Shown in pieces: positions 48,611 through 61,578 of a DNA stretch of 64,000 bases (its first letter is position 1; each line of letters begins with the position of its first letter). Location: assembly GCA_949752795.1 (NCBI GenBank), contig CATKHW010000565.1, positions 1 to 64,000 on the forward strand, read 5' to 3'. Made by a program: the position numbers and the translations under genes. The notes under the pieces were generated by a model that made no database searches, had not been told where the DNA came from, and saw only the letters and a program-made list of their open reading frames with translations. Source of the stretch: Hyperoodon ampullatus (lineage: Eukaryota > Chordata > Mammalia > Artiodactyla > Ziphiidae).

Positions 48611-50231
48611 GATTCCAGCTTACTTGTAAGTTTCTAAGGGTCAGGTCCTCTCCATTGTTGCTGGCCTAAGGCTTAGTTCACCATATAGCAATGTATATAT
48701 TGACATATTTTCCCCTCGACTTTCTGTGATTCCCTACATCTCACCTTTCTTTGCAGACAAGCCATTTGAAATACCCTTCACTTATTTCACAGCCAATAAG
48801 TCTTTGAAATAATGTGTATTTTTGAGAGAAATCTTCTTATATCATTAGGCAGAAAATCTGACCTGCCATAGTTTTCAAAACAGCATAATTTCACTCTTCT
48901 CAATGATTAATCTGTTGTATTACACAACCTTTGAGTATTTAGCTTTATCAATGACATGTACTTTACAAATGTTTTAGAGATCATACCAGTCTTTGAAAAC
49001 ATCCTTGTTCCTTGTTCCAGTTCCAGTTTTATGTATATATTCTGCCTTGCACCTGATTATTCCAACATCTGATGGGTGGCCTTGGGAAACTAATTCTCAT
49101 ATTGATTGTTTTTGCTGATTGTCTCCCCTTGTAGCTGATTTCTTCATTATTGTGTAAATTTAGATCATGAGCTCATGTTTAGCTAAACAGCTGACATTGT
49201 AAAAGGCTTAAGTGTGAACGCTCGTAAGCTTCAGGAGAAAGTCGGCAAAGATTTTTTTGTGTCCCTCCGATGAGTTGCCCGCAAGGACCCCATTTTTTAG
49301 AAGTGTTGGTCCAATACTCCCTCTAGAGGCAGGGGATTCAGACAGGGCTGCTTTGCAACCCCCGATCTGGGGCAGCGGCTGTGGTCAACCTGTGGTCAGG
49401 GCAGGAGCCTCTCCGCGTTGGTCCCAGTGACCCATCTGCCTGCGAACTTCGGTCACCTGGCAGGAAGGTACGATGCCCAGTCCTATGGTTAGCTGTGCAG
49501 CGAGGTGTACTGCGAGGACACGTTCCACACACACTTCAACAAAGAGGGCGGCCTGAGTGGAAATGTGAGTGTTTGGGAAGCTGTGCAGACAAAGAAGGCG
49601 CCCTTTGGCCTGGGCCAAATGCTTGTGACACTCCCCTGGTCCTGCCGGGCTCTGAGGGCCCTGCCCTGGGCCCCCTGCTCCCCTGCCCTTTGTTCAGTCA
49701 CAGCAGAGATGGCCACACCCACTCCCTCAGTGAGGGCAGTGTTCCAACCTCCTTCAGCCCCACCCCCTCTCCGCAGGTTACCATGGACTACCGATGCTGC
49801 ATTCTGAGGCCAGGGCGTTCCAAGAATGCCAAGGGCAGACATGATGACCTTCAATGATTTCCTCTTGTGTCAGTTTTGGTCAACTTTAGGAGCTAGGAAA
49901 TGGTCCCCTTTACAGAAATGTTCAAATTTACTGGCATTTCATATATTCTCTGCTATAACATTGTCCTGATTCTTTCTGTATATTCTTTACATATGTTTAT
50001 GTTTTCCTTAATCAAAGTGTGTCTTTTAAATCTTTTCAAAGAATATTCTTTGGACTTACTAAATCACCTCAATTTTATACGTTTTCTGTTGTATTAAGTT
50101 CTGCTCATATCTTTATTTATATTTTTTTCTATGTTCTCAGGGTTTGTTGTTTTGATCATCTGATGTCAATTAAAACACTTGGTTATTCATTTTAATAAAT
50201 CTTTTTACTTATAAAGATTTGAACTTTTGAC
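48611..50231 (+). repeat. Unit 31, class B, 1621 bp
   Basis: THOP1 remnant 49430-49850. AGATCATACC is shared with units 35, 36 and 37. Private GGTCAACCTG. The 3' end is TTTTGACG into unit 32. Confidence 0.98.
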
Positions 50232-51852
50232 GATTCCAGCTTACTTGTAAGTTTCTAAGGGTCAGGTCCTCTCCATTGTTGCTGGCCTAAGGCTTAGTTC
50301 ACCATATAGCAATGTATATATTGACATATTTTCCCCTCGACTTTCTGTGATTCCCTACATCTCACCTTTCTTTGCAGACAAGCCATTTGAAATACCCTTC
50401 ACTTATTTCACAGCCAATAAGTCTTTGAAATAATGTGTATTTTTGAGAGAAATCTTCTTATATCATTAGGCAGAAAATCTGACCTGCCATAGTTTTCAAA
50501 ACAGCATAATTTCACTCTTCTCAATGATTAATCTGTTGTATTACACAACCTTTGAGTATTTAGCTTTATCAATGACATGTACTTTACAAATGTTTTAGAG
50601 ATCCTACCAGTCTTAGTAAACATCCTTGTTCCTTGTTCCAGTTCCAGTTTTATGTATATATTCTGCCTTGCACCTGATTATTCCAACATCTGATGGGTGG
50701 CCTTGGGAAACTAATTCTCATATTGATTGTTTTTGCTGATTGTCTCCCCTTGTAGCTGATTTCTTCATTATTGTGTAAATTTAGATCATGAGCTCATGTT
50801 TAGCTAAACAGCTGACATTGTAAAAGGCTTAAGTGTGAACGCTCGTAAGCTTCAGGAGAAAGTCGGCAAAGATTTTTTTGTGTCCCTCCGATGAGTTGCC
50901 CGCAAGGACCCCATTTTTTAGAAGTGTTGGTCCAATACTCCCTCTAGAGGCAGGGGATTCAGACAGGGCTGCTTTGCAACCCCCGATCTGGGGCAGCGGC
51001 TGTGGTCGACCTGTGGTCAGGGCAGGAGCCTCTCCGCATTGGTCCCAGTGACCCATCTGCCTGCGAACTTCGGTCACCTGGCAGGAAGGTACGATGCCCA
51101 GTCCTATGGTTAGCTGTGCAGCGAGGTGTACTGCGAGGACACGTTCCACACACACTTCAACAAAGAGGGCGGCCTGAGTGGAAATGTGAGTGTTTGGGAA
51201 GCTGTGCAGACAAAGAAGGCGCCCTTTGGCCTGGGCCAAATGCTTGTGACACTCCCCTGGTACTGCCGGGCTCTGAGGGCCCTGCCCTGGGCCCCCTGCT
51301 CCCCTGCCCTTTGTTCAGTCACAGCAGAGATGGCCACACCCACTCCCTCAGTGAGGGCAGTGTTCCAACCTCCTTCATCCCCACCCCCTCTCCGCAGGTT
51401 ACCATGGACTACCGATGCTGCATTCTGAGGCCAGGGCGTTCCAAGAATGCCAAGGGCAGACATGATGACCTTCAATGATTTCCTCTTGTGTCAGTTTTGG
51501 TCAACTTTAGGAGCTAGGAAATGGTCCCCTTTACAGAAATGTTCAAATTTACTGGCATTTCATATATTCTCTGCTATAACATTGTCCTGATTCTTTCTGT
51601 ATATTCTTTACATATGTTTATGTTTTCCTTAATCAAAGTGTGTCTTTTAAATCTTTTCAAAGAATATTCTTTGGACTTACTAAATCACCTCAATTTTATA
51701 CGTTTTCTGTTGTATTAAGTTCTGCTCATATCTTTATTTATATTTTTTTCTATGTTCTCAGGGTTTGTTGTTTTGATCATCTGATGTCAATTAAAACACT
51801 TGGTTATTCATTTTAATAAATCTTTTTACTTAGAAAGATTTGAACTTTTGAA
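50232..51852 (+). repeat. Unit 32, class B with CCGCATTGG, 1621 bp
   Basis: THOP1 remnant 51051-51471. CTTAGTAAAC joined to TATATATTCTG (also in unit 38), CCGCATTGG. Private TGGTACTGCC and CTTCATCCCC. TAGAAAG end. Confidence 0.98.
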
Positions 51853-53473
51853 GATTCCAGCTTACTTGTAAGTTTCTAAGGGTCAGGTCCTCTCCATTGT
51901 TGCTGGCCTAAGGCTTAGTTCACCATATAGCAATGTATATATTGACATATTTTCCCCTCGACTTTCTGTGATTCCCTACATCTCACCTTTCTTTGTAGAC
52001 AAGCCATTTGAAATACCCTTAACTTATTTCACAGCCAATAAGTCTTTGAAATAATATGTATTTTTGAGAGAAATCTTCTTATATCATTAGGCAGAAAATC
52101 TGACCTGCCATAGTTTTCAAAACAGCATAATTTCACTCTTCTCAATGATTAATCTGTTGTATTACACAACCTTTGAGTATTTAGCTTTATCAATGACATG
52201 TACTTTACAAATGTTTTAGAGATCCTTCCAGTCTTTGAAAACATCCTTGTTCCTTGTTCCAGTTCCAGTTTTATGTATATATTCTGCCTTGCACCTGATT
52301 ATTCCAACATCTGATGGGTGGCCTTGGGAAACTAATTCTCATATTGATTGTTTTTGCTGATTGTCTCCCCTTGTAGCTGATTTCTTCATTATTGTGTAAA
52401 TTTAGATCATGAGCTCATGTTTAGCTAAACAGCTGACATTGTAAAAGGCTTAAGTGTGAACGCTCGTAAGCTTCAGGAGAAAGTCGGCAAAGATTTTTTT
52501 GTGTCCCTCCGATGAGTTGCCCGCAAGGACCCCATTTTTTAGAAGTGTTGGTCCAATACTCCCTCTAGAGGCAGGGGATTCAGACAGGGCTGCTTTGCAA
52601 CCCCCGATCTGGGGCAGCGGCTGTGGTCGACCTGTGGTCAGGGCAGGAGCCTCTCCGCGTTGGTCCCAGTGACCCATCTGCCTGCGAACTTCGGTCACCT
52701 GGCAGGAAGGTACGATGCCCAGTCCTATGGTTAGCTGTGCAGCGAGGTGTACTGCGAGGACACGTTCCACACACACTTCAACAAAGAGGGCGGCCTGAGT
52801 GGAAATGTGAGTGTTTGGGACGCTGTGCAGACAAAGAAGGCGCCGTTTGGCCTGGGCCAAATGCTTGTGACACTCCCCTGGTCCTGCCGGGCTCTGAGGG
52901 CCCTGCCCTGGGCCCCCTGCTCCCCTGCCCTTTGTTCAGTCACAGCAGAGATGGCCACACCCACTCCCTCAGTGAGGGCAGTGTTCCAACCTCCTTCAGC
53001 CCCACCCCCTCTCCGCAGGTTACCATGGACTACCGATGCTGCATTCTGAGGCCAGGGCATTCCAAGAATGCCAAGGGCAGACATGATGACCTTCAATGAT
53101 TTCCTCTTGTGTCAGTTTTGGTCAACTTTAGGAGCTAGGAAATGGTCCCCTTTACAGAAATGTTCAAATTTACTGGCATTTCATATATTCTCTGCTATAA
53201 CATTGTCCTGATTCTTTCTGTATATTCTTTACATATGTTTATGTTTTCCTTAATCAAAGTGTGTCTTTTAAATCTTTTCAAAGAATATTCTTTGGACTTC
53301 CTAAATCACCTCAATTTTATACGTTTTCTGTTGTATTAAGTTCTGCTCATATCTTTATTTATATTTTTTTCTATGTTCTCAGGGTTTGTTGTTTTGATCA
53401 TCTGATGTCAATTAAAACACTTGGTTATTCATTTTAATAAATCTTTTTACTTATAAAGATTTGAACTTTTGAA
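51853..53473 (+). repeat. Unit 33, class B, 1621 bp
   Basis: THOP1 remnant 52672-53092. GGGACGCTG and GCGCCGTTTGG as in unit 30; GGACTTCCTAAATC as in unit 3. Private AATAATATGTAT, GATCCTTCCAG and AGGGCATTCC. Confidence 0.98.
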
Positions 53474-55094
53474 GATTCCAGCTTACTTGTAAGTTTCTAA
53501 GGGTCAGGTCCTCTCCATTGTTGCTGGCCTAAGGCTTAGTTCACCATATAGCAATGTATATATTGACATATTTTCCCCTCGACTTTCTGTGATTCCCTAC
53601 ATCTCACCTTTCTTTGCAGACAAGCCATTTGAAATACCCTTCACTTATTTCACAGCCAATAAGTCTTTGAAATAATGTGTATTTTTGAGAGAAATCTTCT
53701 TATATCATTAGGCAGAAAATCTGACCTGCCATAGTTTTCAAAACAGCATAATTTCACTCTTCTCAATGATTAATCTGTTGTATTACACAACCTTTGAGTA
53801 TTTAGCTTTATCAATGACATGTACTTTACAAATGTTTTAGAGATCCTACCAGTCTTTGAAAACATCCTTGTTCCTTGTTCCAGTTCCAGTTTTATGTATA
53901 TATTCTGCCTTGCACCTGATTATTCCAACATCTGATGGGTGGCCTTGGGAAACTAATTCTCATATTGATTGTTTTTGCTGATTGTCTCCCCTTGTAGCTG
54001 ATTTCTTCATTATTGTGTAAATTTAGATCATGAGCTCATGTTTAGCTAAACAGCTGACATTGTAACAGGCTTAAGTGTGAACGCTCGTAAGCTTCAGGAG
54101 AAAGTCGGCAAAGATTTTTTTGTGTCCCTCCGATGAGTTGCCCGCAAGGACCCCATTTTTTAGAAGTGTTGGTCCAATACTCCCTCTAGAGGCAGGGGAT
54201 TCAGACAGGGCTGCTTTGCAACCCCCGATCTGGGGCAGCGGCTGTGGTCGACCTGTGGTCAGGGCAGGAGCCTCTCCGCGTTGGTCCCAGTGACCCATCT
54301 GCCTGCGAACTTCGGTCACCTGGCAGGAAGGTACGATGCCCAGTCCTATGGTTAGCTGTGCAGCGAGGTGTACTGCGAGGACACGTTCCACACACACTTC
54401 AACAAAGAGGGCGGCCTGAGTGGAAATGTGAGTGTTTGGGAAGCTGTGCAGACAAAGAAGGCGCCCTTTGGCCTGGGCCAAATGCTTGTGACACTCCCCT
54501 GGTCCTGCCGGGCTCTGAGGGCCCTGCCCTGGGCCCCCTGCTCCCCTGCCCTTTGTTCAGTCACAGCAGAGATGGCCACACCCACTCCCTCAGTGAGGGC
54601 AGTGTTCCAACCTCCTTCAGCCCCACCCCCTCTCCGCAGGTTACCATGGACTACCGATGCTGCATTCTGAGGCCAGGGCGTTCCAAGAATGCCAAGGGCA
54701 GACATGATGACCTTCAATGATTTCCTCTTGTGTCAGTTTTGGTCAACTTTAGGAGCTAGGAAATGGTCCCCTTTACAGAAATGTTCAAATTTACTGGCAT
54801 TTCATATATTCTCTGCTATAACATTGTCCTGATTTTTTCTGTATATTCTTTACATATGTTTATGTTTTCCTTAATCAAAGTGTGTCTTTTAAATCTTTTC
54901 AAAGAATATTCTTTGGACTTACTAAATCACCTCAATTTTATACGTTTTCTGTTGTATTAAGTTCTGCTCATATCTTTATTTATATTTTTTTCTATGTTCT
55001 CAGGGATGGTTGTTTTGATCATCTGATGTCAATTAAAACACTTGGTTATTCATTTTAATAAATCTTTTTACTTATAAAGATTTGAACTTTTGAC
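53474..55094 (+). repeat. Unit 34, class B, 1621 bp
   Basis: THOP1 remnant 54293-54713. TTGTAACAGGC (also unit 1), private GATTTTTTCTG in the L1 part, and CAGGGATGG followed by TTTTGACG at the end, as in units 36 and 37. Confidence 0.98.
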
Positions 55095-56715
55095 GATTCC
55101 AGCTTACTTGTAAGTTTCTAAGGGTCAGGTCCTCTCCATTGTTGCTGGCCTAAGGCTTAGTTCACCATATAGCAATGTATATATTGACATATTTTCCCCT
55201 CGACTTTCTGTGATTCCCTACATCTCACCTTTCTTTGCAGACAAGCCATTTGAAATACCCTTCACTTATTTCACAGCCAATAAGTCTTTGAAATAATGTG
55301 TATTTTTGAGAGAAATCTTCTTATATCATTAGGCAGAAAATCTGACCTGCCATAGTTTTCAAAACAGCATAATTTCACTCTTCTCAATGATTAATCTGTT
55401 GTATTACACAACCTTTGAGTATTTAGCTTTATCAATGACATGTACTTTACAAATGTTTTAGAGATCATACCAGTCTTTGAAAACATCCTTGTTCCTTGTT
55501 CCAGTTCCAGTTTTATGTATATATTCTGCCTTGCACCTGATTATTCCAACATCTGATGGGTGGCCTTGGGAAACTAATTCTCATATTGATTGTTTTTGCT
55601 GATTGTCTCCCCTTGTAGCTGATTTCTTCATTATTGTGTAAATTTAGATCATGAGCTCATGTTTAGCTAAACAGCTGACATTGTAAAAGGCTTAAGTGTG
55701 AACGCTCGTAAGCTTCAGGAGAAAGTCGGCAAAGATTTTTTTGTGTCCCTCCGATGAGTTGCCCGCAAGGACCCCATTTTTTAGAAGTGTTGGTCCAATA
55801 CTCCCTCTAGAGGCAGGGGATTCAGACAGGGCTGCTTTGCAACCCCCGATCTGGGGCAGCGGCTGTGGTCGACCTGTGGTCAGGGCAGGAGCCTCTCCGC
55901 GTTGGTCCCAGTGACCCATCTGCCTGCGAACTTCGGTCACCTGGCAGGAAGGTACGATGCCCAGTCCTATGGTTAGCTGTGCAGCGAGGTGTACTGCGAG
56001 GACACGTTCCACACACACTTCAACAAAGAGGGCGGCCTGAGTGGAAATGTGAGTGTTTGGGAAGCTGTGCAGACAAAGAAGGCGCCCTTTGGCCTGGGCC
56101 AAATGCTTGTGACACTCCCCTGGTCCTGCCGGGCTCTGAGGGCCCTGCCCTGGGCCCCCTGCTCCCCTGCCCTTTGTTCAGTCACAGCAGAGATGGCCAC
56201 ACCCACTCCCTCAGTGAGGGCAGTGTTCCAACCTCCTTCAGCCCCACCCCCTCTCCGCAGGTTACCATGGACTACCGATGCTGCATTCTGAGGCCAGGGC
56301 GTTCCAAGAATGCCAAGGGCAGACATGATGACCTTCAATGATTTCCTCTTGTGTCAGTTTTGGTCAACTTTAGGAGCTAGGAAATGGTCCCCTTTACAGA
56401 AATGTTCAAATTTACTGGCATTTCATATATTCTCTGCTATAACATTGTCCTGATTCTTTCTGTATATTCTTTACATATGTTTATGTTTTCCTTAATCAAA
56501 GTGTGTCTTTTAAATCTTTTCAAAGAATATTCTTTGGACTTACTAAATCACCTCAATTTTATACGTTTTCTGTTGTATTAAGTTCTGCTCATATCTTTAT
56601 TTATATTTTTTTCTATGTTCTCAGGGTTTGTTGTTTTGATCATCTGATGTCAATTAAAACACTTGGTTATTCATTTTAATAAATCTTTTTACTTATAAAG
56701 ATTTGAACTTTTGAA
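55095..56715 (+). repeat. Unit 35, class B, 1621 bp
   Basis: THOP1 remnant 55914-56334. Preceded by GACGATT; AGATCATACC; normal CAGGGTTTG end. Confidence 0.98.
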
Positions 56716-58336
56716 GATTCCAGCTTACTTGTAAGTTTCTAAGGGTCAGGTCCTCTCCATTGTTGCTGGCCTAAGGCTTAGTTCACCATATAGCAATGTA
56801 TATATTGACATATTTTCCCCTCGACTTTCTGTGATTCCCTACATCTCACCTTTCTTTGCAGACAAGCCATTTGAAATACCCTTCACTTATTTCACAGCCA
56901 ATAAGTCTTTGAAATAATGTGTATTTTTGAGAGAAATCTTCTTATATCATTAGGCAGAAAATCTGACCTGCCATAGTTTTCAAAACAGCATAATTTCACT
57001 CTTCTCAATGATTAATCTGTTGTATTACACAACCTTTGAGTATTTAGCTTTATCAATGACATGTACTTTACAAATGTTTTAGAGATCATACCAGTCTTTG
57101 AAAACATCCTTGTTCCTTGTTCCAGTTCCAGTTTTATGTATATATTCTGCCTTGCACCTGATTATTCCAACATCTGATGGGTGGCCTTGGGAAACTAATT
57201 CTCATATTGATTGTTTTTGCTGATTGTCTCCCCTTGTAGCTGATTTCTTCATTATTGTGTAAATTTAGATCATGAGCTCATGTTTAGCTAAACAGCTGAC
57301 ATTGTAAAAGGCTTAAGTGTGAACGCTCGTAAGCTTCAGGAGAAAGTCGGCAAAGATTTTTTTGTGTCCCTCCGATGAGTTGCCCGCAAGGACCCCATTT
57401 TTTAGAAGTGTTGGTCCAATACTCCCTCTAGAGGCAGGGGATTCAGACAGGGCTGCTTTGCAACCCCCGATCTGGGGCAGCGGCTGTGGTCGACCTGTGG
57501 TCAGGGCAGGAGCCTCTCCGCGTTGGTCCCAGTGACCCATCTGCCTGCGAACTTCGGTCACCTGGCAGGAAGGTACGATGCCCAGTCCTATGGTTAGCTG
57601 TGCAGCGAGGTGTACTGCGAGGACACGTTCCACACACACTTCAACAAAGAGGGCGGCCTGAGTGGAAATGTGAGTGTTTGGGAAGCTGTGCAGACAAAGA
57701 AGGCGCCCTTTGGCCTGGGCCAAATGCTTGTGACACTCCCCTGGTCCTGCCGGGCTCTGAGGGCCCTGCCCTGGGCCCCCTGCTCCCCTGCCCTTTGTTC
57801 AGTCACAGCAGAGATGGCCACACCCACTCCCTCAGTGAGGGCAGTGTTCCAACCTCCTTCAGCCCCACCCCCTCTCCGCAGGTTACCATGGACTACCGAT
57901 GCTGCATTCTGAGGCCAGGGCGTTCCAAGAATGCCAAGGGCAGACATGATGACCTTCAATGATTTCCTCTTGTGTCAGTTTTGGTCAACTTTAGGAGCTA
58001 GGAAATGGTCCCCTTTACAGAAATGTTCAAATTTACTGGCATTTCATATATTCTCTGCTATAACATTGTCCTGATTCTTTCTGTATATTCTTTACATATG
58101 TTTATGTTTTCCTTAATCAAAGTGTGTCTTTTAAATCTTTTCAAAGAATATTCTTTGGACTTACTAAATCACCTCAATTTTATACGTTTTCTGTTGTATT
58201 AAGTTCTGCTCATATCTTTATTTATATTTTTTTCTATGTTCTCAGGGATGGTTGTTTTGATCATCTGATGTCAATTAAAACACTTGGTTATTCATTTTAA
58301 TAAATCTTTTTACTTATAAAGATTTGAACTTTTGAC
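56716..58336 (+). repeat. Unit 36, class B, 1621 bp
   Basis: THOP1 remnant 57535-57955. AGATCATACC and CAGGGATGG/TTTTGACG end; otherwise matches unit 35. Confidence 0.98.
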
Positions 58337-59957
58337 GATTCCAGCTTACTTGTAAGTTTCTAAGGGTCAGGTCCTCTCCATTGTTGCTGGCCTAAGGCTT
58401 AGTTCACCATATAGCAATGTATATATTGACATATTTTCCCCTCGACTTTCTGTGATTCCCTACATCTCACCTTTCTTTGCAGACAAGCCATTTGAAATAC
58501 CCTTCACTTATTTCACAGCCAATAAGTCTTTGAAATAATGTGTATTTTTGAGAGAAATCTTCTTATATCATTAGGCAGAAAATCTGACCTGCCATAGTTT
58601 TCAAAACAGCATAATTTCACTCTTCTCAATGATTAATCTGTTGTATTACACAACCTTTGAGTATTTAGCTTTATCAATGACATGTACTTTACAAATGTTT
58701 TAGAGATCATACCAGTCTTTGAAAACATCCTTGTTCCTTGTTCCAGTTCCAGTTTTATGTATATATTCTGCCTTGCACCTGATTATTCCAACATCTGATG
58801 GGTGGCCTTGGGAAACTAATTCTCATATTGATTGTTTTTGCTGATTGTCTCCCCTTGTAGCTGATTTCTTCATTATTGTGTAAATTTAGATCATGAGCTC
58901 ATGTTTAGCTAAACAGCTGACATTGTAAAAGGCTTAAGTGTGAACGCTCGTAAGCTTCAGGAGAAAGTCGGCAAAGATTTTTTTGTGTCCCTCCGATGAG
59001 TTGCCCGCAAGGACCCCATTTTTTAGAAGTGTTGATCCAATACTCCCTCTAGAGGCAGGGGATTCAGACAGGGCTGCTTTGCAACCCCCGATCTGGGGCA
59101 GCGGCTGTGGTCGACCTGTGGTCAGGGCAGGAGCCTCTCCGCGTTGGTCCCAGTGACCCATCTGCCTGCGAACTTCGGTCACCTGGCAGGAAGGTACGAT
59201 GCCCAGTCCTATGGTTAGCTGTGCAGCGAGGTGTACTGCGAGGACACGTTCCACACACACTTCAACAAAGAGGGCGGCCTGAGTGGAAATGTGAGTGTTT
59301 GGGAAGCTCTGCAGACAAAGAAGGCGCCCTTTGGCCTGGGCCAAATGCTTGTGACACTCCCCTGGTCCTGCCGGGCTCTGAGGGCCCTGCCCTGGGCCCC
59401 CTGCTCCCCTGCCCTTTGTTCAGTCACAGCAGAGATGGCCACACCCACTCCCTCAGTGAGGGCAGTGTTCCAACCTCCTTCAGCCCCACCCCCTCTCCGC
59501 AGGTTACCATGGACTACCGATGCTGCATTCTGAGGCCAGGGCGTTCCAAGAATGCCAAGGGCAGACATGATGACCTTCAATGATTTCCTCTTGTGTCAGT
59601 TTTGGTCAACTTTAGGAGCTAGGAAATGGTCCCCTTTACAGAAATGTTCAAATTTACTGGCATTTCATATATTCTCTGCTATAACATTGTCCTGATTCTT
59701 TCTGTATATTCTTTACATATGTTTATGTTTTCCTTAATCAAAGTGTGTCTTTTAAATCTTTTCAAAGAATATTCTTTGGACTTACTAAATCACCTCAATT
59801 TTATACGTTTTCTGTTGTATTAAGTTCTGCTCATATCTTTATTTATATTTTTTTCTATGTTCTCAGGGATGGTTGTTTTGATCATCTGATGTCAATTAAA
59901 ACACTTGGTTATTCATTTTAATAAATCTTTTTACTTATAAAGATTTGAACTTTTGAC
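58337..59957 (+). repeat. Unit 37, class B, 1621 bp
   Basis: THOP1 remnant 59156-59576. AGATCATACC and CAGGGATGG/TTTTGACG end as in unit 36. Private GTGTTGATCC and GGAAGCTCTGC. Confidence 0.98.
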
Positions 59958-61578
59958 GATTCCAGCTTACTTGTAAGTTTCTAAGGGTCAGGTCCTCTCC
60001 ATTGTTGCTGGCCTAAGGCTTAGTTCACCATATAGCAATGTATATATTGACATATTTTCCCCTCGACTTTCTGTGATTCCCTACATCTCACCTTTCTTTG
60101 CAGACAAGCCATTTGAAATACCCTTCACTTATTTCACAGCCAATAAGTCTTTGAAATAATGTGTATTTTTGAGAGAAATCTTCTTATATCATTAGGCAGA
60201 AAATCTGACCTGCCATAGTTTTCAAAACAGCATAATTTCACTCTTCTCAATGATTAATCTGTTGTATTACACAACCTTTGAGTATTTAGCTTTATCAATG
60301 ACATGTACTTTACAAATGTTTTAGAGATCCTACCAGTCTTAGTAAACATCCTTGTTCCTTGTTCCAGTTCCAGTTTTATGTATATATTCTGCCTTGCACC
60401 TGATTATTCCAACATCTGATGGGTGGCCTTGGGAAACTAATTCTCATATTGATTGTTTTTGCTGATTGTCTCCCCTTGTAGCTGATTTCTTCATTATTGT
60501 GTAAATTTAGATCATGAGCTCATGTTTAGCTAAACAGCTGACATTGTAAAAGGCTTAAGTGTGAACGCTCGTAAGCTTCAGGAGAAAGTCGGCAAAGATT
60601 TTTTTGTGTCCCTCCGATGAGTTGCCCGCAAGGACCCCATTTTTTAGAAGTGTTGGTCCAATACTCCCTCTAGAGGCAGGGGATTCAGACAGGGCTGCTT
60701 TGCAACCCCCGATCTGGGGCAGCGGCTGTGGTCGACCTGTGGTCAGGGCAGGAGCCTCTCCGCGTTGGTCCCAGTGACCCATCTGCCTGCGAACTTCGGT
60801 CACCTGGCAGGAAGGTACGATGCCCAGTCCTATGGTTAGCTGTGCAGCGAGGTGTACTGCGAGGACACGTTCCACACACACTTCAACAAAGAGGGCGGCC
60901 TGAGTGGAAATGTGAGTGTTTGGGAAGCTGTGCAGACAAAGAAGGCGCCCTTTGGCCTGGGCCAAATGCTTGTGACACTCCCCTGGTCCTGCCGGGCTCT
61001 GAGGGCCCTGCCCTGGGCCCCCTGCTCCCCTGCCCTTTGTTCAGTCACAGCAGAGATGGCCACACCCACTCCCTCAGTGAGGGCAGTGTTCCAACCTCCT
61101 TCAGCCCCACCCCCTCTCCGCAGGTTACCATGGACTACCGATGCTGCATTCTGAGGCCAGGGCGTTCCAAGAATGCCAAGGGCAGACATGATGACCTTCA
61201 ATGATTTCCTCTTGTGTCAGTTTTGGTCAACTTTAGGAGCTAGGAAATGGTCCCCTTTACAGAAATGTTCAAATTTACTGGCATTTCATATATTCTCTGC
61301 TATAACATTGTCCTGATTCTTTCTGTATATTCTTTACATATGTTTATGTTTTCCTTAATCAAAGTGTGTCTTTTAAATCTTTTCAAAGAATATTCTTTGG
61401 ACTTACTAAATCACCTCAATTTTATACGTTTTCTGTTGTATTAAGTTCTGCTCATATCTTTATTTATATTTTTTTCTATGTTCTCAGGGTTTGTTGTTTT
61501 GATCATCTGATGTCAATTAAAACACTTGGTTATTCATTTTAATAAATCTTTTTACTTATAAAGATTTGAACTTTTGAA
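59958..61578 (+). repeat. Unit 38, class B, 1621 bp
   Basis: THOP1 remnant 60777-61197. Preceded by GACGATT; CTTAGTAAAC with TATATATTCTG as in unit 32; otherwise consensus. Confidence 0.98.
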
